Assembly: GCA_965279065.1 (NCBI GenBank)
Contig: OZ257134.1
Coordinates: 3,906,001-3,970,000 of the forward strand
Source: JAKAXS01 sp965279065
Lineage (GTDB): Bacteria > Pseudomonadota > Alphaproteobacteria > Rhizobiales > Hyphomicrobiaceae
Direction: 5' to 3'
Length of the DNA stretch: 64,000 nucleotides
Under the pieces are notes generated by a model. That model did not search any database, was not told where the DNA came from, and saw only the letters and a list, made by a program, of their open reading frames with translations. Positions 8,874-18,012 of the stretch are shown piece by piece; position 1 is the first letter of the stretch, and every line of letters begins with the position of its first letter. The position numbers were made by a program, and so were the translations under genes.

Positions 8874-9256
8874 ATGACACGCCGGATCGGATGGGTTGCA
8901 CTTTTGTTCTGTTTGCCGCTGACGGCTCAGGCCACCAGCTTTGAAGACACAATGAAAAGGCTCGATCCCGAGGAGCGGGCGCACCAGGCGTGCATCCTCA
9001 AGGGCATCGCCGCCGTCCGCGCCGACAAGAAGCTGCCCGGCGCCGATCGCATGAAGACGAGCATCTTCGGCCCGGCGCAGTTCATCAACGGCACTGAGGT
9101 GAAGGCCAAGGGCGGCGCCGTGCGCGCCAAGGATCATTGGTACGCGGTAAGCTTCGACTGCATGGTCACCGCCGACCAGATGAAGGCGACGGCCTTCAAG
9201 TACGAACTCGGCAAGGAGATCCCCAAGGACCAGTGGGAGAACCTCGGCCTCTGGCA

Positions 9257-9260
<4 letters not shown>
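8874..9260 (+). CDS. DUF930-domain secreted protein
   Basis: The 128-residue product has a signal peptide (MTRRIGWVALLFCLPLTAQA) and a DUF930 domain in which LDPEERAHQACILKGIAAV, the central WYAVSFDCMVTADQMKATAF segment and the ending KEIPKDQWENLGLW are typical. The two conserved cysteines probably form a disulphide in the periplasm. The ATG at 8874 is preferred to a TTG 18 bases upstream because a GGGGAG ribosome site precedes it and it gives a clean signal peptide. No function is known for the family. Its stop overlaps the GTG start of the next gene. Confidence 0.85.
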
Positions 9261-9846
<586 letters not shown>

Positions 9847-9850
<4 letters not shown>

Positions 9851-9987
9851 TCAGCGTCCTCTTCGTCGCAATCGACGGGGAACTCGCAGTCTGGCACCCA
9901 GCAGACGATGTCACGCTGGATGCGCGCCTCGGCCGGCGCCGGAACCGCGAGAAAAACAGCCAGTATTGCCAATAGGATACGTCGCAT
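9847..9987 (-). CDS. Small secreted Cys-containing peptide (hypothetical)
   Basis: This 46-codon frame starts at ATG 9987 and encodes MRRILLAILAVFLAVPAPAEA, a very good signal peptide, followed by about 25 residues with three cysteines and an acidic end (CDEEDAD). I do not recognise it. Its stop codon overlaps that of the DUF938 gene in a convergent CTAG. The quality of the signal peptide is the main support; expression is unproven. Confidence 0.5.
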
Positions 9988-10171
9988 CGGGTGCGTCTCC
10001 GCAGCCGTTTCGCCTGGGGCAGTTGTTGTAGCACGCCGGCCGGCCGATGCATCCACGCTTTACCGCCACGTCGGCATTTCCTAAGAGCGCTTCCAGAAAA
10101 GTGTGAAGCGGTTTTCTGATAAGAAGCGCGACACATCAAGCCGCAGCGCCGCACCAACCGGGGAACGCCAC

Positions 10172-10957
10172 ATGAAACTCGACAAGACCATTTCCGCCAT
10201 CGTTACCGGCGGCGCCTCCGGCCTCGGCGCCGCCACCGCCAGGGCGCTAGCCGACAAGGGCGTGCGCGTCGCGATTTTCGATCTCGACGAAGCCAACGGA
10301 GTCAAAGTGGCCGCCGAGATTGGCGGGCACTACGCCAAGTGCGACGTCACCAGCGAAGCCTCGATCGATGCCGCCCTCGCGAACACCCGCAAGGCGCATG
10401 GCCAGGAACGCATTCTCGTCAACTGCGCCGGCATCGCCGCCGGTAAGCGCACGGCACGCCGTGTCAAGGAGACCGGCGGCATCGAAGCCCACGACGTCGC
10501 CTCGTTCCGCAAGGTGGTTGAGGTCAACCTGATTGGCACCTTCGCCATGATCACCAAGTTCGCCGCTGGCCTGATGTCGGTTGAGGCCATGCAGCCCGAC
10601 GGCGAGCGCGGCGTCGTCATCTCGACCGCCTCCGTCGCCGCCGAAGACGGCCAGATCGGCCAGGTCGCCTACGCGGCGTCCAAGGGTGGCGTGCAGTCGA
10701 TGACGTTGCCCATCGCCCGCGATCTGTCGCGTGACGGCATCCGTGTCGCGACCATCCTGCCCGGCCTGTTCCGCACGCCCATGTTCGACGGCCTGTCGGA
10801 GGAAACGGCGCAGGCACTCGCCGCTCAGGTGCCCTTCCCCTCGCGTTTCGGCCATCCGGCCGAGTATGGCCAGCTCGCCGTCCACATCTGCGAGAACACG
10901 ATGCTCAACGGCGTCAGCATCCGCCTCGACGGCGCCATCCGATTGGCCCCGAAGTAG
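10172..10957 (+). CDS. SDR family oxidoreductase (3-hydroxyacyl-CoA dehydrogenase type 2-like)
   Basis: The 261-residue product is a classical short-chain dehydrogenase. The NAD-binding TGGASGLG is at 12-19, NCAG at 84-87, and the catalytic set is Ser154, Tyr168 and Lys171 (YAASK). The ending, with FPSRFGHPAEYGQLAVHI and LNGVSIRLDGAIRL, matches the HSD17B10-like group that oxidises 3-hydroxy-2-methylacyl-CoA and related substrates, so a role in branched acyl-CoA or fatty-acid breakdown is likely. ATG at 10172 is chosen because the Rossmann fold begins right after it. A RIME-like hairpin follows the stop. Confidence 0.92.
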   Translation: MKLDKTISAIVTGGASGLGAATARALADKGVRVAIFDLDEANGVKVAAEIGGHYAKCDVTSEASIDAALANTRKAHGQERILVNCAGIAAGKRTARRVKETGGIEAHDVASFRKVVEVNLIGTFAMITKFAAGLMSVEAMQPDGERGVVISTASVAAEDGQIGQVAYAASKGGVQSMTLPIARDLSRDGIRVATILPGLFRTPMFDGLSEETAQALAAQVPFPSRFGHPAEYGQLAVHICENTMLNGVSIRLDGAIRLAPK

Positions 10958-10966
10958 GAGCGACAA

Positions 10967-11103
10967 CTCCTTCTCCCCGCGCGCGGGGAGAAGGTCGGGA
11001 TGAGGGGCAGCTATTTGCACTCCGCTGCCAAGGACCTTTTTGGCGTTTCCCGTCCCGCGAGAACGTGCCCCTAACCCTCTCCCCGTGAAGGACGGGGAGA
11101 GGG
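10967..11103. repeat. RIME-like palindromic repeat element
   Basis: The element has two hairpins. The left is a perfect 26-base palindrome at 10969-10994 with arms CCTTCTCCCCGC; the right has arms CCCTCTCCCCGT (11075-11086) and ACGGGGAGAGGG (11092-11103). Adjoining GGGATGAGGGGC and GCCCCTAACCC segments make the whole an imperfect larger inverted repeat. It sits between the convergent SDR and thpR genes and may end transcription from both sides. A related hairpin is at 28084-28114. The pattern recalls Rhizobium intergenic mosaic elements. Confidence 0.75.
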
Positions 11104-11106
11104 AAT

Positions 11107-11682
11107 TCAGTACCCGCTCTCGGCATCGACGCCGAAGAACGCGGCGCCGCCTTGCAGCGGATACGCCGCCTCTTCCACGTACGGTCCGCCGCCCGTCTTC
11201 GGCCGCGACGACATCAGCATGAAGCGCGTCACGGCGAACGGCGCCGAAGTAAACCGTGCGTGCCGCTGCAGCCAGCGCGCGACCGCCTCACCGCGACCGC
11301 GCCGCAACCGCGCCAGCGTGACGTGCGCCTTGAACGTCCGCTTCTCCGGCTCAAGTCCGGCGTTGCGCGCTGCCCGCTCGTGGGCCCGCGCCAGTGCCTC
11401 GAGCTGCGGCGACGGAGAAACGCCGGCGTAGAGAATGCGCGGCGTGTCGCCGCCGAACGCGCCCACCCCGCTGATGCGCAGCGTGAACGAGTCGAGGTCG
11501 ATGCCGGAAAGCTCCGCTGCAAACTCGTCCGCCATGCGGTTGTCAACATCGCCCGCGAACCGCAGCGTGATGTGCAGGTTGTCCTCGTGCGTCCAGTGCG
11601 CCCCGGGCAGCGGCGCCTCCAGCGCCGATAGATCCTCCCGCAGCGCCTCCGGCAACTCGATCGCAGTGAACAATCGCGGCAT
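11107..11682 (-). CDS. thpR: RNA 2',3'-cyclic phosphodiesterase
   Basis: The 191-residue product is a 2H phosphoesterase. Both catalytic HxTL motifs are present, HITL at 37-40 and HVTL at 120-123, with the start MPRLFTAIELPE and the late FMLMSSRPKTGGGPY block usual for ThpR. The family hydrolyses RNA 2',3'-cyclic phosphodiesters and has an older name as 2'-5' RNA ligase. ATG at 11682 gives the family-typical start; the open frame upstream of it lies in a repeat-containing region and looks non-coding. Confidence 0.95.
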   Translation of the reverse strand: MPRLFTAIELPEALREDLSALEAPLPGAHWTHEDNLHITLRFAGDVDNRMADEFAAELSGIDLDSFTLRISGVGAFGGDTPRILYAGVSPSPQLEALARAHERAARNAGLEPEKRTFKAHVTLARLRRGRGEAVARWLQRHARFTSAPFAVTRFMLMSSRPKTGGGPYVEEAAYPLQGGAAFFGVDAESGY

Positions 11683-12016
11683 GTCCCGCTCCGCTGTCTC
11701 GTGCACCGAACATAGTGGCTGCACCTCGCCAAGAAAAGTCAGCGCCACTCGAGACCCATGGGTCTGACCCCACCGAAGTTCGAAGCAAACATTGCTATAC
11801 CCACCAACGTCATCCCGACGTAGGTCGGGACCCACGCCAGTCTCCGCTGAACCAACGCGGCAGGTTCTCGCTCAACGGTCCAACGTAGTCCAGCGACGTC
11901 GCAATTGCTGATGCTGGCGTGGATCCCGTGCCGATGCACGGGATGACGTTGTTGTTAGAGTTGGAACGTGGGGCACGTCCAAAGTGCCGGATAGTGTGCC
12001 TGTGCGTCCTGGCAGA
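11683..12016. other. Intergenic region with two repeat types
   Basis: No gene is seen in this stretch. It contains a 14-base perfect palindrome AGACCCATGGGTCT at 11752-11765 running into TGACCCC, a member of the GGGGTCAGACC group found elsewhere in the window, and then the 147-base inverted-repeat element at 11805-11951. It lies upstream of thpR and downstream of tesA, so it should also hold the thpR promoter. Confidence 0.5.
11805..11951. repeat. Inverted-repeat element ending in CAACGTCATCCCG
   Basis: The ends are perfect 13-base inverted repeats, CAACGTCATCCCG at 11805-11817 and its complement at 11939-11951. Inside lie a second short palindrome at each end (CCCGACGTAGGTCGGG on the left, ATCCCGTGCCGATGCACGGGAT on the right, the latter given here only as the CCCGTG/CACGGG arms) and a non-repeated middle. 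A second copy with the same architecture is at 56367-56510. It has no coding capacity, so it is best described as a small non-autonomous repeat. Confidence 0.75.
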
Positions 12017-12724
12017 CTAACCTTTCGTCGCCCGTCGCGCTTCGACGCGGGCGATCAGTGCCTCCACCGACGGCAGGATGCGCTCCACGATCACGCCGAT
12101 GCCGCCGGCGGTCGGGTGCATGCCGTCGTCTTGGTTGAGTTTCGCGTCCTGCAGCACCCCGTCGAGGAAGAACGGGTACAGCAGCGTCCCATGCCCGCTT
12201 GCCAGATCCGGATAGATCGCGTCGAACGTCGCGCGGTAATCTTCGCCCCAGTTGCTCGGCGCCCGCATCCCCGCCATCAGCACGTCGATGTTGCGTGCCT
12301 TGAGTTTGCCGAGAATGGTCTCCAGGCTCGCCCGCGTCTGCTTGGGATCGAGCCCGCGCAGCGCGTCGTTGGCGCCCAGTTCCAGGATCACCGCCTCGGT
12401 GCCCTCCGGTACGGCCCAGTCGAAACGCTCCAGCCCCGCCGGCGCCGTGTCGCCTGAAACGCCGGCGTTCACGATCTCGACGTTGTGCCCCTTGGCCTTC
12501 AGCGCCGCCTGCAGCTGGATTGGGAACGCTTCGGACGGCTTCAGCCCGTATCCGGCGGTCAAACTGTCGCCAAACGCGACGATTCGTATCGGTGCGCCGC
12601 CGTTGTCTGCCCTGGCTGCCATGCTTGAAATCACGATTGCGTTGCAAACCGCCAGAGCGGCCACCATTTGCACCCCGATACGAACGAGCCTGCCGCGTGG
12701 TTTCAATTTCGTGCTTCCCAACAT
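12017..12724 (-). CDS. tesA: Arylesterase / lysophospholipase L1-like SGNH hydrolase
   Basis: The 235-residue product is a GDSL/SGNH hydrolase of the TesA type. After a membrane-passing signal (about 18-39), FGDSLTAGYGL places the nucleophile Ser at 54; GVSGDT, GAND (117-120) and DGMHP with Asp200 and His203 complete the catalytic blocks. Such enzymes hydrolyse acyl esters and thioesters in the periplasm. It is divergent from the ABC transporter pair, 88 bases apart, the usual arrangement for this tesA-ABC set. ATG at 12724 is chosen because upstream codons run into the neighbouring gene's antisense. Confidence 0.93.
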   Translation of the reverse strand: MLGSTKLKPRGRLVRIGVQMVAALAVCNAIVISSMAARADNGGAPIRIVAFGDSLTAGYGLKPSEAFPIQLQAALKAKGHNVEIVNAGVSGDTAPAGLERFDWAVPEGTEAVILELGANDALRGLDPKQTRASLETILGKLKARNIDVLMAGMRAPSNWGEDYRATFDAIYPDLASGHGTLLYPFFLDGVLQDAKLNQDDGMHPTAGGIGVIVERILPSVEALIARVEARRATKG

Positions 12725-12812
12725 CCAGAGGCCTCGCCCATGTTGACAGTTACGTAGAAGGGCGCACCGCCCCAGACAAGCCTGACGACAATCCTGCCTG
12801 GAGACCACCCGC

Positions 12813-13505
12813 TTGGCCGCCCCCATCATTGACCTGAAAAATGTCCACCTCACCCTGGAGAGCCGCGCCGGCCCGGTCGATATTCTGCGCGGCATCGATC
12901 TCGGCATAGCACCGGGCCAGTCGGTCGCCATTGTCGGCCCGTCCGGCTCCGGCAAGACATCGCTGCTGATGGTCCTCGCCGGCCTGGAACGTGTCAGCTC
13001 AGGCAACGTCAGGGTCGCGGGTCATGATTTCACACGCCTTGGAGAGGATGATCTCGCCATCGTCCGCGGTCGCGAAATCGGCATCGTGTTCCAGTCGTTC
13101 CACCTGGTGCCGACGATGACCGCGTTGGAGAACGTCGCCCTGCCGCGCCAGTTCGCCGGCCACGCCGACGCCTTCGACAACGCCAGTGCGCATCTGACCG
13201 AAGTCGGCCTCGGCCATCGGCTCGACCACTACCCGGCCCAGCTCTCCGGCGGCGAACAGCAACGCGTGGCACTGGCTCGCGCGCTGTCGCCCAATCCGCA
13301 GATTTTACTCGCCGATGAGCCGACCGGAAACCTCGATACCAAGAACGGCCGTCAGGTCATCGATCTCCTGTTCGGCCTGCAGCGCCGCCGCCAGGCCACC
13401 CTCGTCCTGGTGACGCACGACGAACGCCTCGCCGCCGAATGCGAGCGCGTCATACGCATGGCCGACGGCCTCATCGCCGCCGACGAGCGGGCCGTCGCCG
13501 CATGA
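12813..13505 (+). CDS. ABC transporter ATP-binding protein (YbbA-like)
   Basis: The 230-residue product starts with TTG at 12813, preceded by GGAG at 12800. It carries Walker A GPSGSGKT at 42-49, the Q loop in VFQSFHLVPTMTALEN, the signature LSGGEQQR near 143-150, Walker B ILLADEPTGNLD and the switch His in VTHDE. This is the LolD/MacB/YbbA type that couples to a large permease. It overlaps the permease gene by four bases (ATGA at 13502-13505). Together with tesA it probably handles lipids or lipoproteins at the envelope; that role is inference from context. Confidence 0.95.
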   Translation: MAAPIIDLKNVHLTLESRAGPVDILRGIDLGIAPGQSVAIVGPSGSGKTSLLMVLAGLERVSSGNVRVAGHDFTRLGEDDLAIVRGREIGIVFQSFHLVPTMTALENVALPRQFAGHADAFDNASAHLTEVGLGHRLDHYPAQLSGGEQQRVALARALSPNPQILLADEPTGNLDTKNGRQVIDLLFGLQRRRQATLVLVTHDERLAAECERVIRMADGLIAADERAVAA

Positions 13506-16096
13506 CGACCACAACAGCCACGGACATGCCAGCGCCGCGCCAACGCGCATCCGGCATCTCATGGGCCGACCTCACGCGCATGGCCGTGCGCGAACTCCGC
13601 TCCGGCCTCAGCGGCTTCTACGTCTTCATTGCCTGCGTGGCACTCGGCGTGATGGTCATCACCGCTGTTGGCGCACTGTCCGATGCGTTGCGCGCCGGCT
13701 TCGAAAAGCAGGGCGAAGCCATCCTCGGCGGCGACGTCACCTTCGCGCGCATGCACACGCGTGCCGAAGGCAAGGAGCGCGCCTGGCTCGACAGCCAGGG
13801 CCGCGTCAGCGAAACCGCCACCATGCGCACCATGGGCCGCCGCCTCGACGGCGAGGACCAGTCCCTCATCGAGCTCAAGGCCGTCGACGCCGCCTACCCG
13901 CTGGCCGGCAAAGTCTCCCTCGCGGACGGCGTCGATTTCGCCTCCGCCATTGCCGGCGTGCCCAACGCCGCCGCCGTCGATCCCGCGTTGCTGGAACGCC
14001 TGGGCCTCAAGGTCGGAGACAAGATGCGCGTCGGTGAGGCCGAAGTCGATGTGCGCGCCGCCGTCAGCCAGGAGCCCGATGGCCTCATCGATCGCCTGAC
14101 GTACGGCCCCCGCGTGCTCGTCTCGACCGAAACGCTGATGAAAACTGGCCTCGTGCAGCCGGGCGCCCTCGTGCGCTGGCGCTACGCCCTGAAGCTGCCC
14201 GGCGATGCCGGCGCCGACGCCTCGGCGTTGGCCGGATTTCGCGACCGCATCAAGAAAGAGATCCCCGACGCCGGCTTCACGGTCGCCGACCGCCGCGATC
14301 CCTCACCGCAGGTCAGTCGGACGCTGGAACGCCTGCGGCAGTTCCTGACCATGCTGGGCCTGGCCTCGCTGCTCGTCGGAGGTGTCGGCGTCGCCAACGC
14401 CGTGGCGACGTTCATCGACCGCCGCCGCAAGGTCATCGCCACGATGAAAAGCGTTGGCGCGACGAGCCGCGTCATCTTCATCCTGTTTTTGATGCAGGTG
14501 ACGGCCATCGCCGTCGTCGGCATCCTCATAGGCATCGTGCTGGGCTACCTCGTCCCGGTACTCATCAACGGCTTTTACGGCGACATGCTGCCCATCAGGG
14601 CCTCGCTGTCCGTCACGCCCGCCAGCGTCGGCCTGGGCGCGCTCTATGGCCTGCTCGTCGCGCTGCTCTTCACGCTCTGGCCGCTCGGCCGCGCGGAACT
14701 AGTTTCTCCGAGCGTCCTGTTCCGTGACGAGGTGGCGTCGGGTAGCGGCCGGCCTCGCTGGCTGATCGTCGGGATGGTGGCGGCCGTTGCCGCAGCCCTA
14801 GTGGCACTCGCCGTCCTGCTGTCGGATGCGCGCCTGATCGCGCTCTATTTCTGTATCGGCGTCACGGTGATCTTCGCCGTGTTCTGGGCGCTCGGCACCG
14901 CCGTTACTTGGGCCGCCCGCCGCATGCGCCGCCCGCGCCTGCCCGAACTCGCGCTGGCCATCTCAAACCTCGGCGCACCCGGAGGCCTCACGCGCTCGGT
15001 CGTCCTCTCGCTCGGCGCCGGTCTCTCGCTGCTGTCCGCCGTGGCTCTCGCCGATGCGTCCCTGGTCAGCGAATTGACGAGCCGCATGCCCGCGAACTCG
15101 CCCAACTACTTCGTGCTCGATATCCCCAAGGCAGAGTATCCGGCCTTCGCAGCCCTCGTCGAAAAGGAAGTGCCCGGCACGCATCTCGTCGATGCGCCGA
15201 TGCTGCGCGGCCGTCTCGTCAAGCTGGGCGACACCAACGTCGAGGACATCAAGGCGCCCCCAGAAGCCCAGTGGGTGCTCAACGGCGACCGCGGCCTCAC
15301 CTACGCGACGACGCTGCCCGAGGGCTCCAAGCTCGTCGCGGGCGAGTGGTGGCCCGCCGACTACAGCGGCGAACCGCTCGTGTCGTTCGAGTCCGAATTG
15401 GCCCACAAGCTTGGCGTGAAGATCGGCGACATGGTCACGGTCAACGTTCTCGGCCGCAACATCTCGGCGCGCATCGCCAACCTGCGCGAGGTGAAGTGGG
15501 AGAACCTCAACCTCAACTTCGTGATGGTCTTCTCTCCCAATACCCTTCAGGGCGCCCCGCACAACCTGCTGGCGACGGTCACGCTGCCGAAGTCCGCCAG
15601 CCTGCAGACGGAGGTCGGCCTGTCGCGCACACTGGGCAAGGCCTACCCGGCCGTCACCGCCGTTCGCGTCAAGGACGCCATCGACGCCTTCAACTCGATC
15701 TTCTCGAAAGTCATGGTCGCCGTGCGCGTCGCTGGCGGTGTGACGCTGCTGGCTGGCGCCCTCGTCCTTGCCGGAGCCCTTGCCACCGCGCAGCGCCGCC
15801 GCGTCCTCGAGGCCGTTATTCTGAAAACGCTCGGTGCTACCCGTCGCCGCATCCTGACGTCGCACTTCCTCGAATATGCGCTGCTCGCGTCGATCACGGC
15901 CATCTTCGCCGTCGTTCTCGGCGGCGTCGCCGCCTACGTCGCGGTCGAGCACGTCATGCAGATCCCGTTCGCGTTTTCTTGGGGGCCGGTGCTGCAGGTG
16001 CTGGCTCTGTCACTGGGCCTAGTTGCGGTTTTTGGCGGCGTCGGCACCCTGGCGGTGCTGCGCGCCAGACCGGTTCCTTACCTTCGCGGCGGATAA
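13502..16096 (+). CDS. ABC transporter permease (YbbP-like, FtsX family)
   Basis: The 864-residue membrane protein has the layout of YbbP permeases: a first transmembrane helix near 38-60, a large periplasmic domain to about 270, a group of helices near 280-430 with FLTMLGLASLLVGGVGVANA, more helices near 420-490, a second large periplasmic domain, and a final FtsX block of three helices near 740-860 (AVILKTLGATRRRILTSHFL is typical of the coupling region). ATG at 13502 overlaps the stop of the ATPase gene, so the two are translationally coupled. Substrate unknown. Confidence 0.93.
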   Translation: MTTTTATDMPAPRQRASGISWADLTRMAVRELRSGLSGFYVFIACVALGVMVITAVGALSDALRAGFEKQGEAILGGDVTFARMHTRAEGKERAWLDSQGRVSETATMRTMGRRLDGEDQSLIELKAVDAAYPLAGKVSLADGVDFASAIAGVPNAAAVDPALLERLGLKVGDKMRVGEAEVDVRAAVSQEPDGLIDRLTYGPRVLVSTETLMKTGLVQPGALVRWRYALKLPGDAGADASALAGFRDRIKKEIPDAGFTVADRRDPSPQVSRTLERLRQFLTMLGLASLLVGGVGVANAVATFIDRRRKVIATMKSVGATSRVIFILFLMQVTAIAVVGILIGIVLGYLVPVLINGFYGDMLPIRASLSVTPASVGLGALYGLLVALLFTLWPLGRAELVSPSVLFRDEVASGSGRPRWLIVGMVAAVAAALVALAVLLSDARLIALYFCIGVTVIFAVFWALGTAVTWAARRMRRPRLPELALAISNLGAPGGLTRSVVLSLGAGLSLLSAVALADASLVSELTSRMPANSPNYFVLDIPKAEYPAFAALVEKEVPGTHLVDAPMLRGRLVKLGDTNVEDIKAPPEAQWVLNGDRGLTYATTLPEGSKLVAGEWWPADYSGEPLVSFESELAHKLGVKIGDMVTVNVLGRNISARIANLREVKWENLNLNFVMVFSPNTLQGAPHNLLATVTLPKSASLQTEVGLSRTLGKAYPAVTAVRVKDAIDAFNSIFSKVMVAVRVAGGVTLLAGALVLAGALATAQRRRVLEAVILKTLGATRRRILTSHFLEYALLASITAIFAVVLGGVAAYVAVEHVMQIPFAFSWGPVLQVLALSLGLVAVFGGVGTLAVLRARPVPYLRGG

Positions 16097-16166
16097 AGTC
16101 GGCACATGACGGTTTTCTCAGATAGAACGGGCACCTAGCAGCCCAACAATATTACTCTATACACCC

Positions 16167-16195
16167 TTGAACTGACGTCGGCATGGGGACATATT
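16167..16195 (+). promoter_or_regulatory. Candidate sigma-70 promoter of the Bax inhibitor-1 gene
   Basis: TTGAAC at 16167-16172, a 17-base spacer and CATATT at 16190-16195 make a reasonable promoter. Transcription would start near 16202, which is downstream of an in-frame ATG at 16183 and so favours translation from 16246, where AAAGGG provides a ribosome site. Confidence 0.4.
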
Positions 16196-16245
16196 CCATG
16201 CGCAAACTGAGGTTTGCAAAAGAGCTTTTGAAAGGGATTGATCAG

Positions 16246-17028
16246 ATGGCTCTCGAAGACAGATACCCGCAGGCCGGCACCGGCTCGACCACACGCACCG
16301 ACGTGCGGGTCGACGAGGGTCTGCGCGCGTACATGCTTGGCGTGTACAACTACATGGCGGCCGGCATCGCCCTCACGGGCTTGATCGCCTACGCCATGAC
16401 CTTGGTGACGACCACGACGGACCCGTCGCTGGCGGTCGCCACGTTGCGTAACGGCACGATGCTGACGCAGACCGGCGTTGCCCTCTACGGCTCGCCCCTG
16501 AAGTGGGTCATCATGCTGGCTCCGCTGGCGTTTGTGTTCTTCCTGTCCTTCCGCGTTCACAAGATGAGCGTTGGCGCCGCACAGATCTCCTTCTGGGCCT
16601 TCGCGGCCGTGATGGGCCTGTCCCTGTCCTCGATCTTCCTGGTCTACACCGGGCAGTCGATCGTCCAGGTCTTCTTCGTCACCGCCGCCGCGTTCGCATC
16701 GTTGAGCGTCTGGGGCTACACGACGAAGCGTGACATCTCGGGCTGGGGCTCGTTCCTGTTCATGGGCGTGATCGGCATCGTCATCGCCGCCCTCGTCAAC
16801 ATCTTCCTGCAGTCCAGCGCGCTGCAGTTCGCCATCTCGGCGATCGGCGTGCTGGTGTTCGCTGGCCTCACGGCCTATGACACGCAGCAGATCAAGGACG
16901 GCTACTACGCCATCCGCCACGACGCGACGCTGGTCGCCAAGGGCGCCATCATGGGCGCGCTGAGCCTCTACCTCGACTTCATCAACATGTTCACCTCGCT
17001 GCTGAGCCTGTTCGGCAGCCGCGAATAG
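16246..17028 (+). CDS. Bax inhibitor-1/YccA family membrane protein
   Basis: The 260-residue product has a short polar N-terminus followed by seven hydrophobic segments, as in BI-1 (TMBIM) proteins, which act as pH-sensitive calcium leak channels or interact with membrane proteases. Family marks include LRAYMLGVYNYMAAGIALTG near the first helix and FAGLTAYDTQQIKDGYY near 206-222 with the paired Asp residue, then the LSLYLDFINMF end. The ATG at 16246 is preferred over 16183, which would add 21 basic residues. A strong terminator follows 25 bases after the stop. Confidence 0.93.
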   Translation: MALEDRYPQAGTGSTTRTDVRVDEGLRAYMLGVYNYMAAGIALTGLIAYAMTLVTTTTDPSLAVATLRNGTMLTQTGVALYGSPLKWVIMLAPLAFVFFLSFRVHKMSVGAAQISFWAFAAVMGLSLSSIFLVYTGQSIVQVFFVTAAAFASLSVWGYTTKRDISGWGSFLFMGVIGIVIAALVNIFLQSSALQFAISAIGVLVFAGLTAYDTQQIKDGYYAIRHDATLVAKGAIMGALSLYLDFINMFTSLLSLFGSRE

Positions 17029-17052
17029 TGATCGGTTGAGACTTGAATAGCG

Positions 17053-17085
17053 AAGGGCCCCGTGATGAGCGGGGCCCTTTCGTTT
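17053..17085 (+). terminator. Rho-independent terminator after the Bax inhibitor-1 gene
   Basis: A 9-base perfect stem, AAGGGCCCC at 17053-17061 and its complement at 17071-17079, encloses a 9-base loop and is followed by TTCGTTTTC. It sits between convergent genes and could serve both, but the T-rich side is on the plus strand. Confidence 0.85.
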
Positions 17086-17111
17086 TCACGTGCATGTGCC
17101 ACGCCGAGAGC

Positions 17112-17564
17112 TCAAGCCTCGACCAGTCGCACGCCCTTTTCCAGCACGGACAGGACGCGACGCAGCTCGTTGCCGCGCTTCAGGATCAGGCCTGTCGCCG
17201 CCACGATGCTGTAGGCCCCCTGCTTGCGCGCGAGCTTCGGCGACTTCTCGATACGATAGAGCGGACATTCCGACGATCGGCGGAACACCGAGAACACCGC
17301 CCGCTCGCGGCCGAGATCGAGCGCATAGTCGCGCCATTCGCCGGCCGCGACCTTGCGGCCGTAGACGGCGAGAATCTCGTTCAGCTCTTGTCGGTTGAAA
17401 GCCGTAACGGTCGGAACGTCCCGGCGTGGGGCAGATGTGGCACTGGATTGAACTGCGTCGCGTAAGCCCGCTTGGCGCGGGCTGAATGCTATCGGTTCGG
17501 ATTCGCTCAAGCGCGCCTCCTGTTTGGACCTTCCGATGATTGACTGCATCGCGGCGTTTTTCAA
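17112..17564 (-). CDS. DUF2794 domain protein
   Basis: The 150-residue product has a variable N-terminal part and a DUF2794 domain from about residue 50: VTAFNRQELNEILAVYGRKV, GEWRDYALDLGRERAVFSVF and the RIEKSPKLARKQGAYSIVAA stretch are typical. The family is restricted to Alphaproteobacteria and has no known function. The start could also be the second ATG at 17549. Confidence 0.88.
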   Translation of the reverse strand: MKNAAMQSIIGRSKQEARLSESEPIAFSPRQAGLRDAVQSSATSAPRRDVPTVTAFNRQELNEILAVYGRKVAAGEWRDYALDLGRERAVFSVFRRSSECPLYRIEKSPKLARKQGAYSIVAATGLILKRGNELRRVLSVLEKGVRLVEA

Positions 17565-17636
17565 GGTGCTAGCTCACGCTGAATACAAAAAGTCGTGACG
17601 CAGCCGGCTGTACCGGCTCCACAGGATCGTCACATT

Positions 17637-17752
17637 CCGGCGCCAAAACCGCGATTGGCCCGATCCGCATCCCTGTCTCGGAGACTAGCCCCCAATCCCA
17701 ATCCGAGCCTTCTCTCCCGCGGATCGGGCCAACCTTTCTCCGCTGGCGCCGG
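17637..17752 (+). ncRNA. Candidate structured RNA: nested long hairpin
   Basis: Three perfectly paired stems are nested about one axis. The outer is CCGGCGCC (17637-17644) with GGCGCCGG (17745-17752). The middle is a 14-base stem, TTGGCCCGATCCGC (17655-17668) with its exact complement (17719-17732). The inner is CTCGGA (17677-17682) with TCCGAG (17702-17707). Internal loops of 10/12 and 8/11 bases separate them. Plus strand is preferred because a terminator with a T-rich tail lies downstream on that strand. A DNA-level palindromic repeat is the alternative; no second copy is seen in the window. Confidence 0.4.
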
Positions 17753-17972
17753 CGAAAAGCCCAACAAGACATCCACCAAAATACCCTCAGTCCGCCGCGA
17801 TCGCGTCGCCGCCGGGACGTGCGCCCGCCGCAAATACGGGGCACTATCCAATCGTTGCCTCCGGGACTGGTTCACTTTAGCGACCGAGTTCGGACTAGCC
17901 CCCCAGCCCACCGACCGGGCGCTGAGCGGGTCTCGAAGGTAGCTCTCCTAAGTCTTGTCTGCCCTGCAATGA

Positions 17973-18012
17973 GAAGGACCGGTTCCCCCACCGGTCCTTC
18001 GCTTGTTTTGGC
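17973..18012 (+). terminator. Strong rho-independent terminator not downstream of any recognised gene
   Basis: GAAGGACCGGT at 17973-17983 pairs perfectly with ACCGGTCCTTC at 17990-18000 over a 6-base loop (TCCCCC), and GCTTGTTTT follows. On the plus strand no recognised gene lies upstream, since the DUF2794 gene runs the other way. It therefore suggests an unannotated plus-strand transcript starting somewhere after 17565. Confidence 0.8.

Noticed and set aside
9137..9256. An N-terminal extension of the DUF938 protein
   Set aside because: The extension overlaps the DUF930 coding sequence in another phase and does not resemble DUF938 proteins, which start close to the GTG at 9257.
17595..17942. 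A 115-codon frame starting with GTG in the gap before the Dcp gene
   Set aside because: The translation is Pro, Arg and Ser rich, has no ribosome site and crosses the nested hairpin; structure explains the stretch better than coding.
17865..17972. Possible tRNA before the terminator at 17973
   Set aside because: No cloverleaf with a TTC arm and CCA-like acceptor pairing could be drawn; the segment lacks the conserved GGTTCGAATCC-type sequence.
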